From NCBI GenBank assembly GCA_005888315.1, contig VAWH01000056.1, positions 1 to 63,916 on the forward strand: a stretch of DNA of 63,916 nucleotides, given 5' to 3'. Below are positions 8,097-18,718 of this stretch, one piece after another. A model generated the notes under the pieces. That model was given only the letters and a program-made list of their open reading frames with translations. It had not been told where the DNA came from and did no database searches. Every line of letters starts with the position of its first letter. The first letter of the stretch is position 1. Source of the DNA: Actinomycetota bacterium (GTDB lineage Bacteria > Actinomycetota > Thermoleophilia > Gaiellales > Gaiellaceae). Position numbers and translations under genes: made by a program.

Positions 8097-8137
8097 CCGA
8101 CGACCCTACAAAACCGCCGGCTGAGTAGGCTCGCGCG

Positions 8138-10393
8138 ATGACCAAGAGCGTCCTCGAAGCGCCCCCGCCGCGGTTCTCGGCCGACGAGGTCGCGACGATC
8201 GCCGCCGCTCTGTTCGGGCTCGAGGGCCGCGCGACCGACCTCGGCAGCGAGCGCGACCAGACCTTCCTGATCGACGACGGCGGCGCAGGCGGCGTACTCA
8301 AGATCTCCAACCTCGGCGAGGAGGCCGCCGTGCTGGAGCTCGAGACAGAGGCGATCCTGCACGTCGCGCGCGTCGACCCCGAGCTGCCGGTCGCACACCC
8401 GCGGCTGGCGCTGAGCGACGAGTACTGGCCGCGCTACGACGGCCCGGACGGGCCTCACTACGTCCGGCTGTTCGAGCGATTGCACGGCCGCTCGGGCGGG
8501 CCCGAGCTCGACGACCGGGCGCTCTTCGCCTACGGCGCGACGCACGCGCGCCTCAACCTGGCGCTGCATGGCTTCTTCCACCCGGCAGCTGGGCGGAAGC
8601 TGCTCTGGCATCTCGCAGCCGCGGCCGACCTGCGGCCGCAGGTCTCCGCCATCGTCGACCCCTCACGGCGCCGGTTGGTCGAGAACGTGCTTGACCGCTA
8701 CGAAGAGCGCGTGACGCCGCGCTGGCCGATGCTGCGCGCGCAGGTCGTCCACGGCGATCTGAACCTCGACAACGTACTCCTCGACGACCAGGGCCGGATC
8801 TCCGGCATCGCCGACTTCGGCGATATCGCGTTCGGCGCGCAGGTGGCGGACTTTGCCGTCGGGGTCGCCTCGCTCCTGCGCGGTCGCCCCGCGGATGACG
8901 TCTTCCGCGCCGGCCGGATCGCGATCGACGGCTACCAGTCGCGCATCCCGCTCGAGCCGCTGGAGCTCGACGTCCTCGCCGACCTCGTGGCAGCGCGTCT
9001 GGCCGCGATCGTCACGATCAGCGCCTGGCGCGTCCAGCGCTACCCCGAGAACGCGGCCTACATCCAGGCCTGGGACGACGACTCGTGGCAGCTGCTGGAG
9101 CTGTTCGACACGACCGGCTACGACGAGGTCGCACGCGAGTTCGGCGCGCCGCGGTCCCCGGTGCCGACCGGCGAGCTCGCGAGACGCCGCAGCGAGGCGC
9201 TCGGGCCGGCGCTCACCGACCTCACGTACCGGCGTCCGGTCCATGTCGTCCGCGGCGAAGGCGTCTGGCTCTTCGACGCGGACGGCAATCGCCTGCTCGA
9301 TGCCTACAACAACGTCCCGGTCGTCGGCCACTGCCACCCGCGCGTGACCGAGGCGGTCGTCCGCCAGACGCGGCTGCTGAACACGCACGCGCGCTACCTG
9401 TACGAGCCGCTGATCGAGCTCGCCGAGCGATTGGTCGCGACGATGCCGCCGGGCTCGGGCCTCGACACGGTGATGCTCGTCAACTCCGGCAGCGAGGCGA
9501 ACGAGCTGGCGTGGCGGTTCGCGCTCGCCGCAACCGGCGGGCAAGCCGGGATCGTGACCGAGCACGCCTACCACGGCGTGACCACGGCGATCACGGATTT
9601 CTCGCCCGAGGAATGGCCGAGCGGCTTCCGGCCGGCGAACGTCGAGACGATCGCCCCGCCCGGAACCGGCGGCACCGATATGCAAGCGGCGCTCGAGCGG
9701 CTGCAAGGACGCCTCGCAGCGACGTTCATCGACGGCGCCTTCACGAGCGACGGCATCCGTTTTCCTTCAGCCGAGGAAGTCGCCGCACTGGTCGAAGAGA
9801 CCCACGCTGCGGGCGGGCTCTTCGTCGCCGACGAGGTGCAGGCGGGCCACGGCCGCACGGGCGAGCACCTCTGGTCGTTCGTGCGCTACGGCGTCACGCC
9901 CGACCTCGTCACGCTCGGCAAGCCGATGGGAAACGGCTATCCGGTCGCAGCAGTGATCACGCGCCGGGAGATCGCCGACAGCCTCGCCGCGACGACGCGG
10001 GTCTTCAGCACCTTCGGCGGCAACCCGGTCGCCGCTCAGGCCGCGCTCGCCGTCCTCGACGTGATCGAGGACGGGCGCCTGGTCGAGAACGCCGCGCGGG
10101 TGGGCTCGCGGCTCGCCAGTTCGCTCGACGCCCTGCGCGCCTCAGCCCCCTCGATCGCCGAGGTCCGCCGCCGAGGCCTGCTCGTCGGTATCGAGCTCGC
10201 GATGCCCGACGGGACGCCCGACCCGGAGCTCGCCGAACGCCTGGTCAACGATCTGCGCGAAGAGGGAATCCTGATCGGCCGCACCGGCCGCCACGAGAAC
10301 GTCCTGAAGATCCGGCCACCCCTCGTCTTCGCCGACGAGCACGCCGACGTGCTGGTCGCGGCGGTTTCCGGCGCCGTCGCGGCTCGGACCTAA
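8138..10393 (+). CDS. Fusion of APH-type kinase and class III aminotransferase-fold PLP enzyme
   Basis: A 751-residue two-domain protein. Residues about 20-310 are an aminoglycoside-phosphotransferase-like kinase with catalytic [17 protein letters not shown] and metal-binding IADFGD. Residues about 345-751 are a fold-type I PLP enzyme: [43 protein letters not shown] and the Schiff-base lysine in [11 protein letters not shown]. In animals, hydroxylysine kinase (APH fold) and 5-phosphohydroxylysine phospho-lyase (class III fold) catalyse consecutive steps. The fusion suggests phosphorylation of an amino alcohol or hydroxy amino acid followed by phosphate elimination. Substrate is inferred, not shown. 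Confidence 0.88.
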   Translation: MTKSVLEAPPPRFSADEVATIAAALFGLEGRATDLGSERDQTFLIDDGGAGGVLKISNLGEEAAVLELETEAILHVARVDPELPVAHPRLALSDEYWPRYDGPDGPHYVRLFERLHGRSGGPELDDRALFAYGATHARLNLALHGFFHPAAGRKLLWHLAAAADLRPQVSAIVDPSRRRLVENVLDRYEERVTPRWPMLRAQVVHGDLNLDNVLLDDQGRISGIADFGDIAFGAQVADFAVGVASLLRGRPADDVFRAGRIAIDGYQSRIPLEPLELDVLADLVAARLAAIVTISAWRVQRYPENAAYIQAWDDDSWQLLELFDTTGYDEVAREFGAPRSPVPTGELARRRSEALGPALTDLTYRRPVHVVRGEGVWLFDADGNRLLDAYNNVPVVGHCHPRVTEAVVRQTRLLNTHARYLYEPLIELAERLVATMPPGSGLDTVMLVNSGSEANELAWRFALAATGGQAGIVTEHAYHGVTTAITDFSPEEWPSGFRPANVETIAPPGTGGTDMQAALERLQGRLAATFIDGAFTSDGIRFPSAEEVAALVEETHAAGGLFVADEVQAGHGRTGEHLWSFVRYGVTPDLVTLGKPMGNGYPVAAVITRREIADSLAATTRVFSTFGGNPVAAQAALAVLDVIEDGRLVENAARVGSRLASSLDALRASAPSIAEVRRRGLLVGIELAMPDGTPDPELAERLVNDLREEGILIGRTGRHENVLKIRPPLVFADEHADVLVAAVSGAVAART

Positions 10394-11034
10394 CGAGAGC
10401 CGTTCAGCACGCGAAAGCCCGTCACCGGGTGCAACTCCGCGTAGTTCCGGGCGTGTCCCGACTGCCCGTGCGGAAAATCGAAGAAAAGAACGCCAACAAT
10501 TCGCACCGGCACGCCCGGGTGGATCCATGAGCCCCCGACGGGGCCGCCCACTGCGTGCTCGAGCTCGGTCCGCGCCAACGCCATCGCGTAGCGATGCTGC
10601 GCCCCGGAGGTGCAGCCGGTCAAGGGCATCTCGGCGATCATCGTCGCGCCACCCTGCGCGAGGACGAGGTGGTAGTCCGAATCCGACTCGCGCTTCACGC
10701 TCACGAGGCGGGCCTGGACGCCGAAGACGCGCGTCTCGAGCGGGCCGCGCGAGTCCTGGCCGCCCGGGTTCGCCTGCAGCGAGCCGAGATAGCGGACGGT
10801 CGCGGGACGGACGGTGAAATCGATCTGCCGCGCCCCCGGATCGGAGAGCGTCTTGACCGGCCAACGCTCGACGCCGCAGAGCGCGCCCCGAACGACGCGG
10901 GTGGCCTCGTGCTCCTCCCCCGCCTCGGCTCCGGCTCGAAGGGGAGCGCCGTGACCCTGGCGCGGGACGAGCACGGCCGCGAGCGACACCCCGGCGACGG
11001 CGACCGCCGCGACGATCCCTGCCCGGAGCTTCAC
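10390..11034 (-). CDS. Secreted protein of unknown function
   Basis: A 214-residue protein starting at GTG 11034 with a signal peptide or anchor ([20 protein letters not shown]). The exported part is beta-rich, with two cysteines (ALCGVERW and LTGCTSG). It contains [25 protein letters not shown] and [20 protein letters not shown]. The [18 protein letters not shown] pattern near the C-terminus is typical of small actinobacterial secreted proteins with no known role. It overlaps the preceding convergent gene by 4 bp. Confidence 0.75.
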   Translation of the reverse strand: MKLRAGIVAAVAVAGVSLAAVLVPRQGHGAPLRAGAEAGEEHEATRVVRGALCGVERWPVKTLSDPGARQIDFTVRPATVRYLGSLQANPGGQDSRGPLETRVFGVQARLVSVKRESDSDYHLVLAQGGATMIAEMPLTGCTSGAQHRYAMALARTELEHAVGGPVGGSWIHPGVPVRIVGVLFFDFPHGQSGHARNYAELHPVTGFRVLNGSR

Positions 11035-11138
11035 AGGACTCGTACCGCAGCGGCGAGCGAAACAGACATGGCCCGATGTTACGAGCCGCGCCGGAAAACG
11101 AGGCTTCCGCTCGCCGCCGGCCGCTACGCTGGCCGGCC

Positions 11139-12986
<1,848 letters not shown>

Positions 12987-13001
12987 CACTCGCTCGGCCG
13001 G

Positions 13002-13118
13002 TCAGTGATCGAAGGCGCCGCCGGCCTTCTTCTTGGCCTTCTTCTCCTGGCGCTTTTCCTTCAGCGTCTTCTGCGCGGCCTTCTTCGCTAGCTGCTTTGG
13101 TTTTTGCTGGCCCTTCAC
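13002..13118 (-). CDS. Small lysine-rich protein, 38 residues
   Basis: A short gene: GTG at 13116-13118, preceded by GAGAGGAG, encodes VKGQQKPKQLAKKAAQKTLK and continues with a KEKRQEKKAKKKAGGAFDH-like end. It has 16 lysines and two arginines in 38 residues. The strong Shine-Dalgarno site, biased composition and clean GGAFDH terminus argue that it is real. Such peptides are probably RNA- or ribosome-associated, but that is only inferred from charge. It converges on typA. Confidence 0.6.
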   Translation of the reverse strand: MKGQQKPKQLAKKAAQKTLKEKRQEKKAKKKAGGAFDH

Positions 13119-13269
13119 GGGGCTCCTCTCGTCGGCTTGGTCCTCCATTCAAGCCGATTGTCTGTTTTTCCTCTAGGCGCCGATGATCATTACGAGTTGC
13201 GAGGTGCTGCCGTTCGAGCACGACTTTTGGAGCTTCTACTTGCTGACGCCGTAGCTGCATTAGTAGCTC

Positions 13270-14220
13270 TCACCCTGCGAGCTCAAGAAAGCGCTCGAAC
13301 CGAACCTCCAGGCGCTCCCGGTCAGGCCGGTCCAGCTCCCGCACAGGGAGTTGGAGCGGAATGTCGTGGAACCCTTTCAAAAGATCGAGCATCGGCCCGT
13401 CTTCGTCTTCGAGCAGCCGACGCGACACGTGGACGGTGTAGTCGGGCGAGACGCCGACGAGGCTCTGGTCGAACGCGCGATGGTGGGTTGAGCAAAGGCT
13501 GAGACCGTTTCGTACCGTCGGCTCGCCTCCGGACTCCAAGTCACCAACTATGTGAGCGGCATCCAACAGCCGAATCTCCTTCAACGTGCAAATCGCACAC
13601 TGACTGCTGTACGCAGGAACGACCCGTCCCCGAAAGCGCGCTTGATGAAGGCGAACCCGTGTCTGGCGCACGGCGTAGCGACGTTCGTCGAGATCTTCGA
13701 GCGGCGTAGGAGCCGGCTCGTCCACCGGACCGACGAATGTCCCTGGGGTAACGACCACGGATCGCGCTACCGGATCATCAGACCTGACGTAGCACGGGAA
13801 AACGGGCTTGTACCAGCTGGGTCGCGTCCCGATGAAATACACAATTGGGACCTGGAGCTCGTAGGCGGCGCGAAGAGCGCGATTGTCAGACTGATTGACG
13901 TCCCCCGCGCGGTACGCGTAGATGAACCCGTCCTCAACGATCTCGTCGTCGTACGGCGATTTCGCTGACGTATGTATCGAGAGCGCCGCCGGTCCAGTTT
14001 GCACTGCGCTTCGGTAGATGCCCTTCTGACGATTCAAGAACGGAATCCGCCTGCCGCGGAACGGGAAACCGCGCTCCAATCCGCCGACGTACGGGATGTC
14101 CTCACCGAACTCGGCGGCAAGGATCGACAGGTGCGCCATGCACGCGGTGCGGACGTCCTCGTCTCGCAAGTGCGGCGATTCTAAGACGCTAACGCGTGCC
14201 GACGCGAGTCCTGTGCCCAA
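13270..14220 (-). CDS. HNH endonuclease, restriction-like
   Basis: About 316 residues. The C-terminal third is an HNH_2-type nuclease: CAICTLKEIRLLDAAHIVGD, then VRNGLSLCSTHHRAFDQ, with paired cysteines and the catalytic His in DAAHI. The N-terminal half (DDEIVEDGFIYAYRAGDVNQ, LRAAYELQVPIVYFIG) is the DNA-binding or modification-sensing region found in related nucleases. The listed TTG start at 14220 is uncertain; the ATG of ACMAHLSIL about 75 bases downstream is an alternative. No methyltransferase gene is adjacent, so a modification-dependent nuclease is more plausible than a classical restriction partner. Codon usage is slightly less GC-rich than its neighbours, hinting at transfer. Confidence 0.82.
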   Translation of the reverse strand: MGTGLASARVSVLESPHLRDEDVRTACMAHLSILAAEFGEDIPYVGGLERGFPFRGRRIPFLNRQKGIYRSAVQTGPAALSIHTSAKSPYDDEIVEDGFIYAYRAGDVNQSDNRALRAAYELQVPIVYFIGTRPSWYKPVFPCYVRSDDPVARSVVVTPGTFVGPVDEPAPTPLEDLDERRYAVRQTRVRLHQARFRGRVVPAYSSQCAICTLKEIRLLDAAHIVGDLESGGEPTVRNGLSLCSTHHRAFDQSLVGVSPDYTVHVSRRLLEDEDGPMLDLLKGFHDIPLQLPVRELDRPDRERLEVRFERFLELAG

Positions 14221-14469
14221 TAGTTAGCGGTCTCGTCTTAGACTCCCCGAGTGGCCCGGATGATTCCAGAGTCGGCACGAGAAGACGCTGAAAGCCGCGC
14301 GGGACCTGAGGTCGCCGAAGCGGCTGTGTGAATAGCTCGCTGAGCGCGTGGCGCAGCCGTGCGTTCAGGATCGTCAGCCCGAACGTGTCCACGAAGATCG
14401 CCCAGACCGGGGCCCGTGGGTGCAGACCGTGGGCCTCACCCGCTCCGCGGTCGGAGAGAATCAGGAGCG

Positions 14470-15156
14470 ATGGATGAAACCGAGCGGCGCGCGCTCGCCG
14501 AGGAGGTGACCGAGTCACGCTGGGAAGCGGCGCCTGCCGTCCTCGTCGTGATCGTCTTCCAGCTCGCGCTCGCGCTGATCAGCTTCATGCGCGATTGGAA
14601 GCTCTGGGGCCTGCCGTGGTGGGTCTGGACGATCGCCGTCCCGCCCGAGGCCATTCTCCTGATCGCGCTCGCCTGGGCCCGAGCGCGCACGTGGCTGGAA
14701 CGCATAGGACATCGCCGCAACGCCGCCCTGACCTTGCTGGGCTTGATCAGCGTCGAGAACGCGTTCGCCCTCGTCGCGCTGCTCGGGTCGTTGGTCAGCG
14801 GCAACGAGACCAGCGGCGGCCAGCTGCTTCTGACGATCTGGGGGACCAACGTGATCGCCTTTGCGCTGTGGTTCTGGGGAATCGATCAAGGCGGCCCGGT
14901 CAGGCGCCTCGAGCCGAATCCGCCGGCCGCCGATTTTCGGTTCCCGCAGCAGGAGAGCACACGGCCCGGAGAGCCCGTCTGGCGCCCGCTCCTTTTCGAC
15001 TACATCTACGTCTCCTTCACGAACTCGATTGCGTTTAGCCCGACCGACACGATGCCGCTGACCCGCCGGGCGAAGCTGTTGATGATGGCCGAGTCCGCGG
15101 TCTCGGCGGCCGCGATCCTGCTCGTCGCCGCGCGGGCGGTCAACATCTTCAAGTAA
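14470..15156 (+). CDS. DUF1345-like integral membrane protein
   Basis: A 228-residue protein with several hydrophobic helices (APAVLVVIVFQLALALISFM, WTIAVPPEAILLIALAWA, LLGLISVENAFALVALL, LLLTIWGTNVIAFALWFWG) and a C-terminal pair around FDYIYVSFTNSIAFSPTDTM-PLTRRAKLLM. That last pattern (aromatic-Y-x-x-FT ... SDT/PTDT ... TRR) resembles the DUF1345 signature. CAGGAG precedes the ATG at 14470. The function of DUF1345 proteins is unknown. It converges on the acVLRF1 pair. The upstream 14221-14469 shows no gene. Confidence 0.75.
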   Translation: MDETERRALAEEVTESRWEAAPAVLVVIVFQLALALISFMRDWKLWGLPWWVWTIAVPPEAILLIALAWARARTWLERIGHRRNAALTLLGLISVENAFALVALLGSLVSGNETSGGQLLLTIWGTNVIAFALWFWGIDQGGPVRRLEPNPPAADFRFPQQESTRPGEPVWRPLLFDYIYVSFTNSIAFSPTDTMPLTRRAKLLMMAESAVSAAAILLVAARAVNIFK

Positions 15157-15164
15157 CCGCCTTC

Positions 15165-15576
15165 CTATAGCGACCACCAGTACCACAGTTCGCGGCCGTC
15201 GGCAGCCGCTTCGCGATCGAGTGCGCTTATCGAGGGAGAGTTCATCGGTCGCGGCCCAGCTCGCGGCGAGGGTGTTGATGTCCCTTGCTTCGGCAAGCGC
15301 ATCACGAAGCTCGGTCGGAATGGTGAGAACACCCGCCTCCTCGCTCTCGGCTTGGGGGCCTTCGCCGATGCGTTCGAGGAGCTGGTCGTACCTTCCCACT
15401 CCAAGAATCTCGCCGAGCGTGGCGAGGCTGACCTCCGTCAGTCCTTTGGCCTCGACGATCGACAAGCGGCCGTACGGCCCTTCTTCGACGAGGACGTCGT
15501 CGACGTCTTCGACAGACGCCGCAAAGAACTGGCCCAGCACGTCCTCTTCCTGCCCGTCCGCGCGATCCTCAGTCAC
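15165..15576 (-). pseudogene. Hypothetical ~136-residue protein, single-base frameshift
   Basis: From GTG at 15576 the frame encodes VTEDRADGQEEDVLGQFFAA, then GRLSIVEAKGLTEVSLATLG and TDELSLDK. It then runs antisense through the neighbouring gene. The register one base over supplies LDREAAADGRELWYWWSL and a stop at 15165. Removing one base near 15232-15236 joins SLDK to LDREA smoothly and gives 137 codons, so this is a one-base insertion or sequencing error. The start overlaps the end of the acVLRF1 gene by 8 bp, indicating an operon. Family not recognised. Confidence 0.6.
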
Positions 15577-16192
15577 TGTCGCTCGCGACCTCGGCCGAGT
15601 AGACGTCGTACGGCAGCCGCTCGAGCACACGCTGGCGCGGCTCCGGCACGGTGAAGAAGCGCGGCAGCGCGTGCTCGGCGAGCCAGCCGAGCTCCGCGCT
15701 CGCCGCGAGCACACGGTCAATCGCCCCGCGGTCGCCGCCGAGAGCCACGAACTCGACTCGGTCGCGCCAGGGCTCCAACACCCGCACGGCGACTTCAGCC
15801 GCTTCCTCGATCAGCGCGCGAGCCTGCTCGTCGCGCCGCCGGCTGAAGCGGCCGGACGACGAGCCGCCCTTCTTATGCCGGCCCTTGACGAAACGGGAGC
15901 CGACCTTCGACGCGACCAGCCGTTCGCCGTCGAAGACGCCGACCGCGTAGCCGCCGAGGCGAACGAGCAGCGCAGCAACGACGTGGTCGGCGGCCAGCGC
16001 CTCGAACAACGGCTCGAGCTGCACGACGTCGTACTCGCCCTCGTGCGCGAGCCCGAACGGCGGTCGGACGACGATCAGCTCGCCGGCGGTATCGATTCGC
16101 GCCTCTCCGCCGGCGTAGATCGTGCGGCCGGGCTCGCCCGCGAGCGGTGCCAGGCGCTTGCGGACGTTCTCGCGACCGACGAAGCGAGCCAT
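15569..16192 (-). CDS. acVLRF1-type peptidyl-tRNA hydrolase
   Basis: A 207-residue VLRF1/eRF1-like domain. The central segment FVKGRHKKGGSSSGRFSRRRDEQARALIEEAAE matches the catalytic loop of actinobacterial Vms1-like release factors, in which a GRHK-x-GG segment replaces the eRF1 GGQ. Around it are GYAVGVFDGERLVASKVG and EFVALGGDRGAIDRVLAASA. acVLRF1 is known to release nascent chains from tRNA on stalled 50S subunits in ribosome quality control. It overlaps the next leftward gene by 8 bp, which suggests that small protein is functionally linked. Confidence 0.85.
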   Translation of the reverse strand: MARFVGRENVRKRLAPLAGEPGRTIYAGGEARIDTAGELIVVRPPFGLAHEGEYDVVQLEPLFEALAADHVVAALLVRLGGYAVGVFDGERLVASKVGSRFVKGRHKKGGSSSGRFSRRRDEQARALIEEAAEVAVRVLEPWRDRVEFVALGGDRGAIDRVLAASAELGWLAEHALPRFFTVPEPRQRVLERLPYDVYSAEVASDSD

Positions 16193-16487
16193 CGCGCCAG
16201 CCTAGGCGGACCAAAGGAAAGGGCGGCCGAAGCCGCCCTTCACATTTGCGCGTCCCGTCCGTCTCTGCGGCCCAGGCGTGCGGTTCGCGCTTTCTGATGT
16301 TGGCTCTTCGGTCCGAACCCGGCACCCCCCTGAAGGGGGTTTCCCCCGGACAACAGGAGCAAATGCTTGTCTGAACGACGAGGTAAGAGGTGGGCTACGA
16401 TCCCGCGCGACTCAAGTCGGGCCGGTCGCTCTCGCGGTCGTTCGAAGAGCGTTCGGCTTTCCTAGCTTTTGGGAGGGGAGGGCAACA
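16193..16487. other. Divergent intergenic region with two hairpins
   Basis: No gene is seen. AAGGGCGGC-CGAA-GCCGCCCTT (about 16217-16238) forms a perfect 9-bp stem typical of a terminator, yet it lies between two divergent genes. A second cluster (CCCCC-TGAA-GGGGG-TTT-CCCCC, about 16326-16347) can form alternative stems in the leader of the propeller gene. I could not match either to a known riboswitch. The ATG at 16488 is preceded by GGGAGGGGAGGG. Confidence 0.4.
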
Positions 16488-18272
16488 ATGAGACTTAGTA
16501 GACGTGCGGCGGCGCTCGTCACACTTGCCTGCGCGGCCATCGGGGCGCTGATGCTGACGGCGAGCGCGGGTAGCGCGACCCAGACGCAGCGATACGACAT
16601 CTCCACGCTCGCCGGCAAGGTCGCATCGCTACACGGCACCGCCGGGTTGCAGATTCGGTTCTCGGCGTTCATCGAACAGGAGGCGGCCGACAGTGCAGCA
16701 CCGCCGGTCGCAACGCCGATCACCCCGACGTTCGTGCTTGGCAGCCCATTGGACGGAACGAGCATCCAGCCGCCCGATGTGACGGTCAACCAGGACACCG
16801 CCGGCGCGCCGCAGAACGAGACGGCGATCGCGGTCGATCCCAACAACCCGAACCACGTCGTCGCCGCTGCGAACGATTACGTGAGTCGGACGTGGAGCTG
16901 CACCGTCAGCGGGACCCCGTGCAGCGCGCTGGGCGACGCCTATTCCGGCACGTATTTCTCCAACGACGGTGGCCAGACTTGGTGCTGCACCGCGACCGAT
17001 CCTTCGCATCTCGGGACGCTGATCCCGGGGGTCGAGCACCTGACCGGCGGGCCATACGATGCCGGCGGCGATCCGGCCGTGGCCTGGGACAGCCAGGGTC
17101 ACGTCTACTACGCGGGCCTGGGATTCAACCGTACGAGCGCGCCGAACACGGTGACGGTCAGCCGTGGCACGTTCTCCGGTGGCAACCTGAGCTGGTCAGC
17201 ACCGACGTTCATCAATCCGACCACCTCACCGGCGATTCTCAATGACAAGGAATGGATTGCGGTGGACAGCAACACGTCCAGCCCGTTCCGCGATCGCGTG
17301 TACGTCACCTGGACTCGGTACATCTTCAACGCACACACCGGCGCGTACAGGCAGTCGCCGATCTTTTTCGCGTCCTCGAGTAACGGCGGCGCGACCTTCA
17401 CCTCGCCGAAGGCGATCTCGGGCAACGTCCTCTACAGCCAGGGGTCTCGTCCGGTCGTCGGGCCGGATGGGGCTCTCTACGTGTTCTGGGACGGTGCCAC
17501 TCGGCTGGCCTCGCTCGACTCGACCTGGGTCGTGAAGTCGACCGACGGTGGGGCGACTTGGGGCAAGCCCGTGCAGATCTCGACTCTCCACGAGACCGAG
17601 GTGCTCGGGGACACGGCGTTTCGCGTGAACAGCTTCCCGGCGGCCGCCGCGGCTCCGAACGGCGATCTGTATGCGACCTGGACCACGGAAATGGATCCGG
17701 GCGGATCGGTGGCGGTGTGGAGCAAGTCGACCGACGGCGGCGCCCACTGGACGGCGCCGCTGCGGGTCTTCGCAGCGGCAACGCGAACGCCCATCGGTTA
17801 TCCGGTCGCGCAGCCTTCCGGCGGAACACTGGACGCGCCCTCGCCCGCAGGTCCGGTCGAGGACGTCTTCCCGTCCGTTTCGGTCGGCTCGGACGGCCAC
17901 GTCGTGCTGGCTGCGTATCGAGGGGATGTGGTTTCGCCCTGGCAGACCTGCGCCGCCGGGCCGCCACCGCCCGAAGGCCGGATCAACTGCACCCAGCTCG
18001 GCGATTACATCCACAACACCCGGCTGGACTACTGGGCTACCAATGGCACGACGACGAGCGTCGTGAGCACGCACCCGATCAACACCCGCAACGGATTCGG
18101 GGGCGGATTCTTCGGCGACTACACGGACATCGACATCGGTTCGGAGGGTGTCCTCCACGCGTTCTGGACCGACTCCAACAACAAGCAGAACGTGGAGTGG
18201 TGGTACGGCCTGCAGTTCGTACCAACACCGATCAACCAGGAGGACGTCGTCGTCTGGAACGGGACGTTCTAA
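16488..18272 (+). CDS. Secreted sialidase-like beta-propeller protein
   Basis: A 594-residue exported protein starting at ATG 16488, with a signal peptide (LVTLACAAIGALMLTASAGS). The mature part opens with PQNETAIAVDPNNPNHVVAA and carries Asp-box-like repeats: FSNDGGQTWC, SSSNGGATF, KSTDGGATWGKP and KSTDGGAHWTAP. These define a sialidase-fold propeller. The catalytic Arg triad of true sialidases is not evident, so an adhesive, binding or other hydrolytic role is as likely. It ends NQEDVVVWNGTF and is followed by a strong terminator. Confidence 0.8.
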   Translation: MRLSRRAAALVTLACAAIGALMLTASAGSATQTQRYDISTLAGKVASLHGTAGLQIRFSAFIEQEAADSAAPPVATPITPTFVLGSPLDGTSIQPPDVTVNQDTAGAPQNETAIAVDPNNPNHVVAAANDYVSRTWSCTVSGTPCSALGDAYSGTYFSNDGGQTWCCTATDPSHLGTLIPGVEHLTGGPYDAGGDPAVAWDSQGHVYYAGLGFNRTSAPNTVTVSRGTFSGGNLSWSAPTFINPTTSPAILNDKEWIAVDSNTSSPFRDRVYVTWTRYIFNAHTGAYRQSPIFFASSSNGGATFTSPKAISGNVLYSQGSRPVVGPDGALYVFWDGATRLASLDSTWVVKSTDGGATWGKPVQISTLHETEVLGDTAFRVNSFPAAAAAPNGDLYATWTTEMDPGGSVAVWSKSTDGGAHWTAPLRVFAAATRTPIGYPVAQPSGGTLDAPSPAGPVEDVFPSVSVGSDGHVVLAAYRGDVVSPWQTCAAGPPPPEGRINCTQLGDYIHNTRLDYWATNGTTTSVVSTHPINTRNGFGGGFFGDYTDIDIGSEGVLHAFWTDSNNKQNVEWWYGLQFVPTPINQEDVVVWNGTF

Positions 18273-18291
18273 CCGCGTTCGATGCCGGGAT

Positions 18292-18326
18292 AGACGGGCG
18301 TGGCGGCTTTGCGGCCACGCCCGTCT
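18292..18326 (+). terminator. Strong terminator of the propeller gene
   Basis: AGACGGGCGTGGC and GCCACGCCCGTCT form a 13-bp perfect stem with a 9-nt loop, 19 bp after the stop. It is followed only by AAAC rather than a T-run. Confidence 0.8.
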
Positions 18327-18358
18327 AAACCCGGTTGCTGGAGCGGAGCACAATGAGA

Positions 18359-18384
18359 AGCGGGACCCGCCGCCAGGTCCCGCT
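18359..18384 (+). terminator. Second terminator-like hairpin
   Basis: AGCGGGACC and GGTCCCGCT (9 bp, 8-nt loop), followed by TCATCTCCC, lie 33 bp after the first terminator. It may be a back-up stop or belong to an untranslated RNA. Confidence 0.5.
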
Positions 18385-18718
18385 TCATCTCCCGTGAGAG
18401 AGCCGCATTGAGTTCCTCGAGGCCCCGCCGCAAAGGGGGCCCCTCGGTATGACTTCCGAGGTCGCCCCCGCCGCATCGGGGCGTCTCTCGGTTGCAAACC
18501 CACTATCGGGCAAGGGCCCTCGGTTGATCCATCACCCTTTGGCGGTTGACTGCTTCACTTCACTTACAACCGGCTTACGAAGGCGGTTTCCGACCGGTTT
18601 CGCTGCTACTGTGAGTGCACGGGACGGCAATCCTGTCGCCCGGTGAGATGCGCTTCTCGTTCCTCCTTCGGGTGTTTCGAGGTCGGCAAGTCTCGAACCC
18701 GTAAAGGAGTCGAACAAC
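18385..18718. other. Long leader region of the DEAD-box helicase gene
   Basis: No gene is seen. The region is less GC-rich near 18540-18620 and contains GC-rich inverted segments around 18417-18490. Long structured leaders are common for cold-induced RNA helicase genes, so a regulatory leader is plausible. I could not define a promoter or a known RNA motif. A clear AAAGGAG precedes the ATG at 18719. Confidence 0.35.

Noticed and set aside
13183..13254. 23-codon rightward frame (MIITSCEVLPFEHDFWSFYL...)
   Set aside because: The composition looks protein-like, but it has no ribosome binding site, no support from neighbours, and is too short to judge.
16320..16487. Riboswitch (c-di-AMP type) before the propeller gene
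   Set aside because: GAACCCG-like bases and hairpins prompted the idea, but the conserved core elements could not be aligned by eye.
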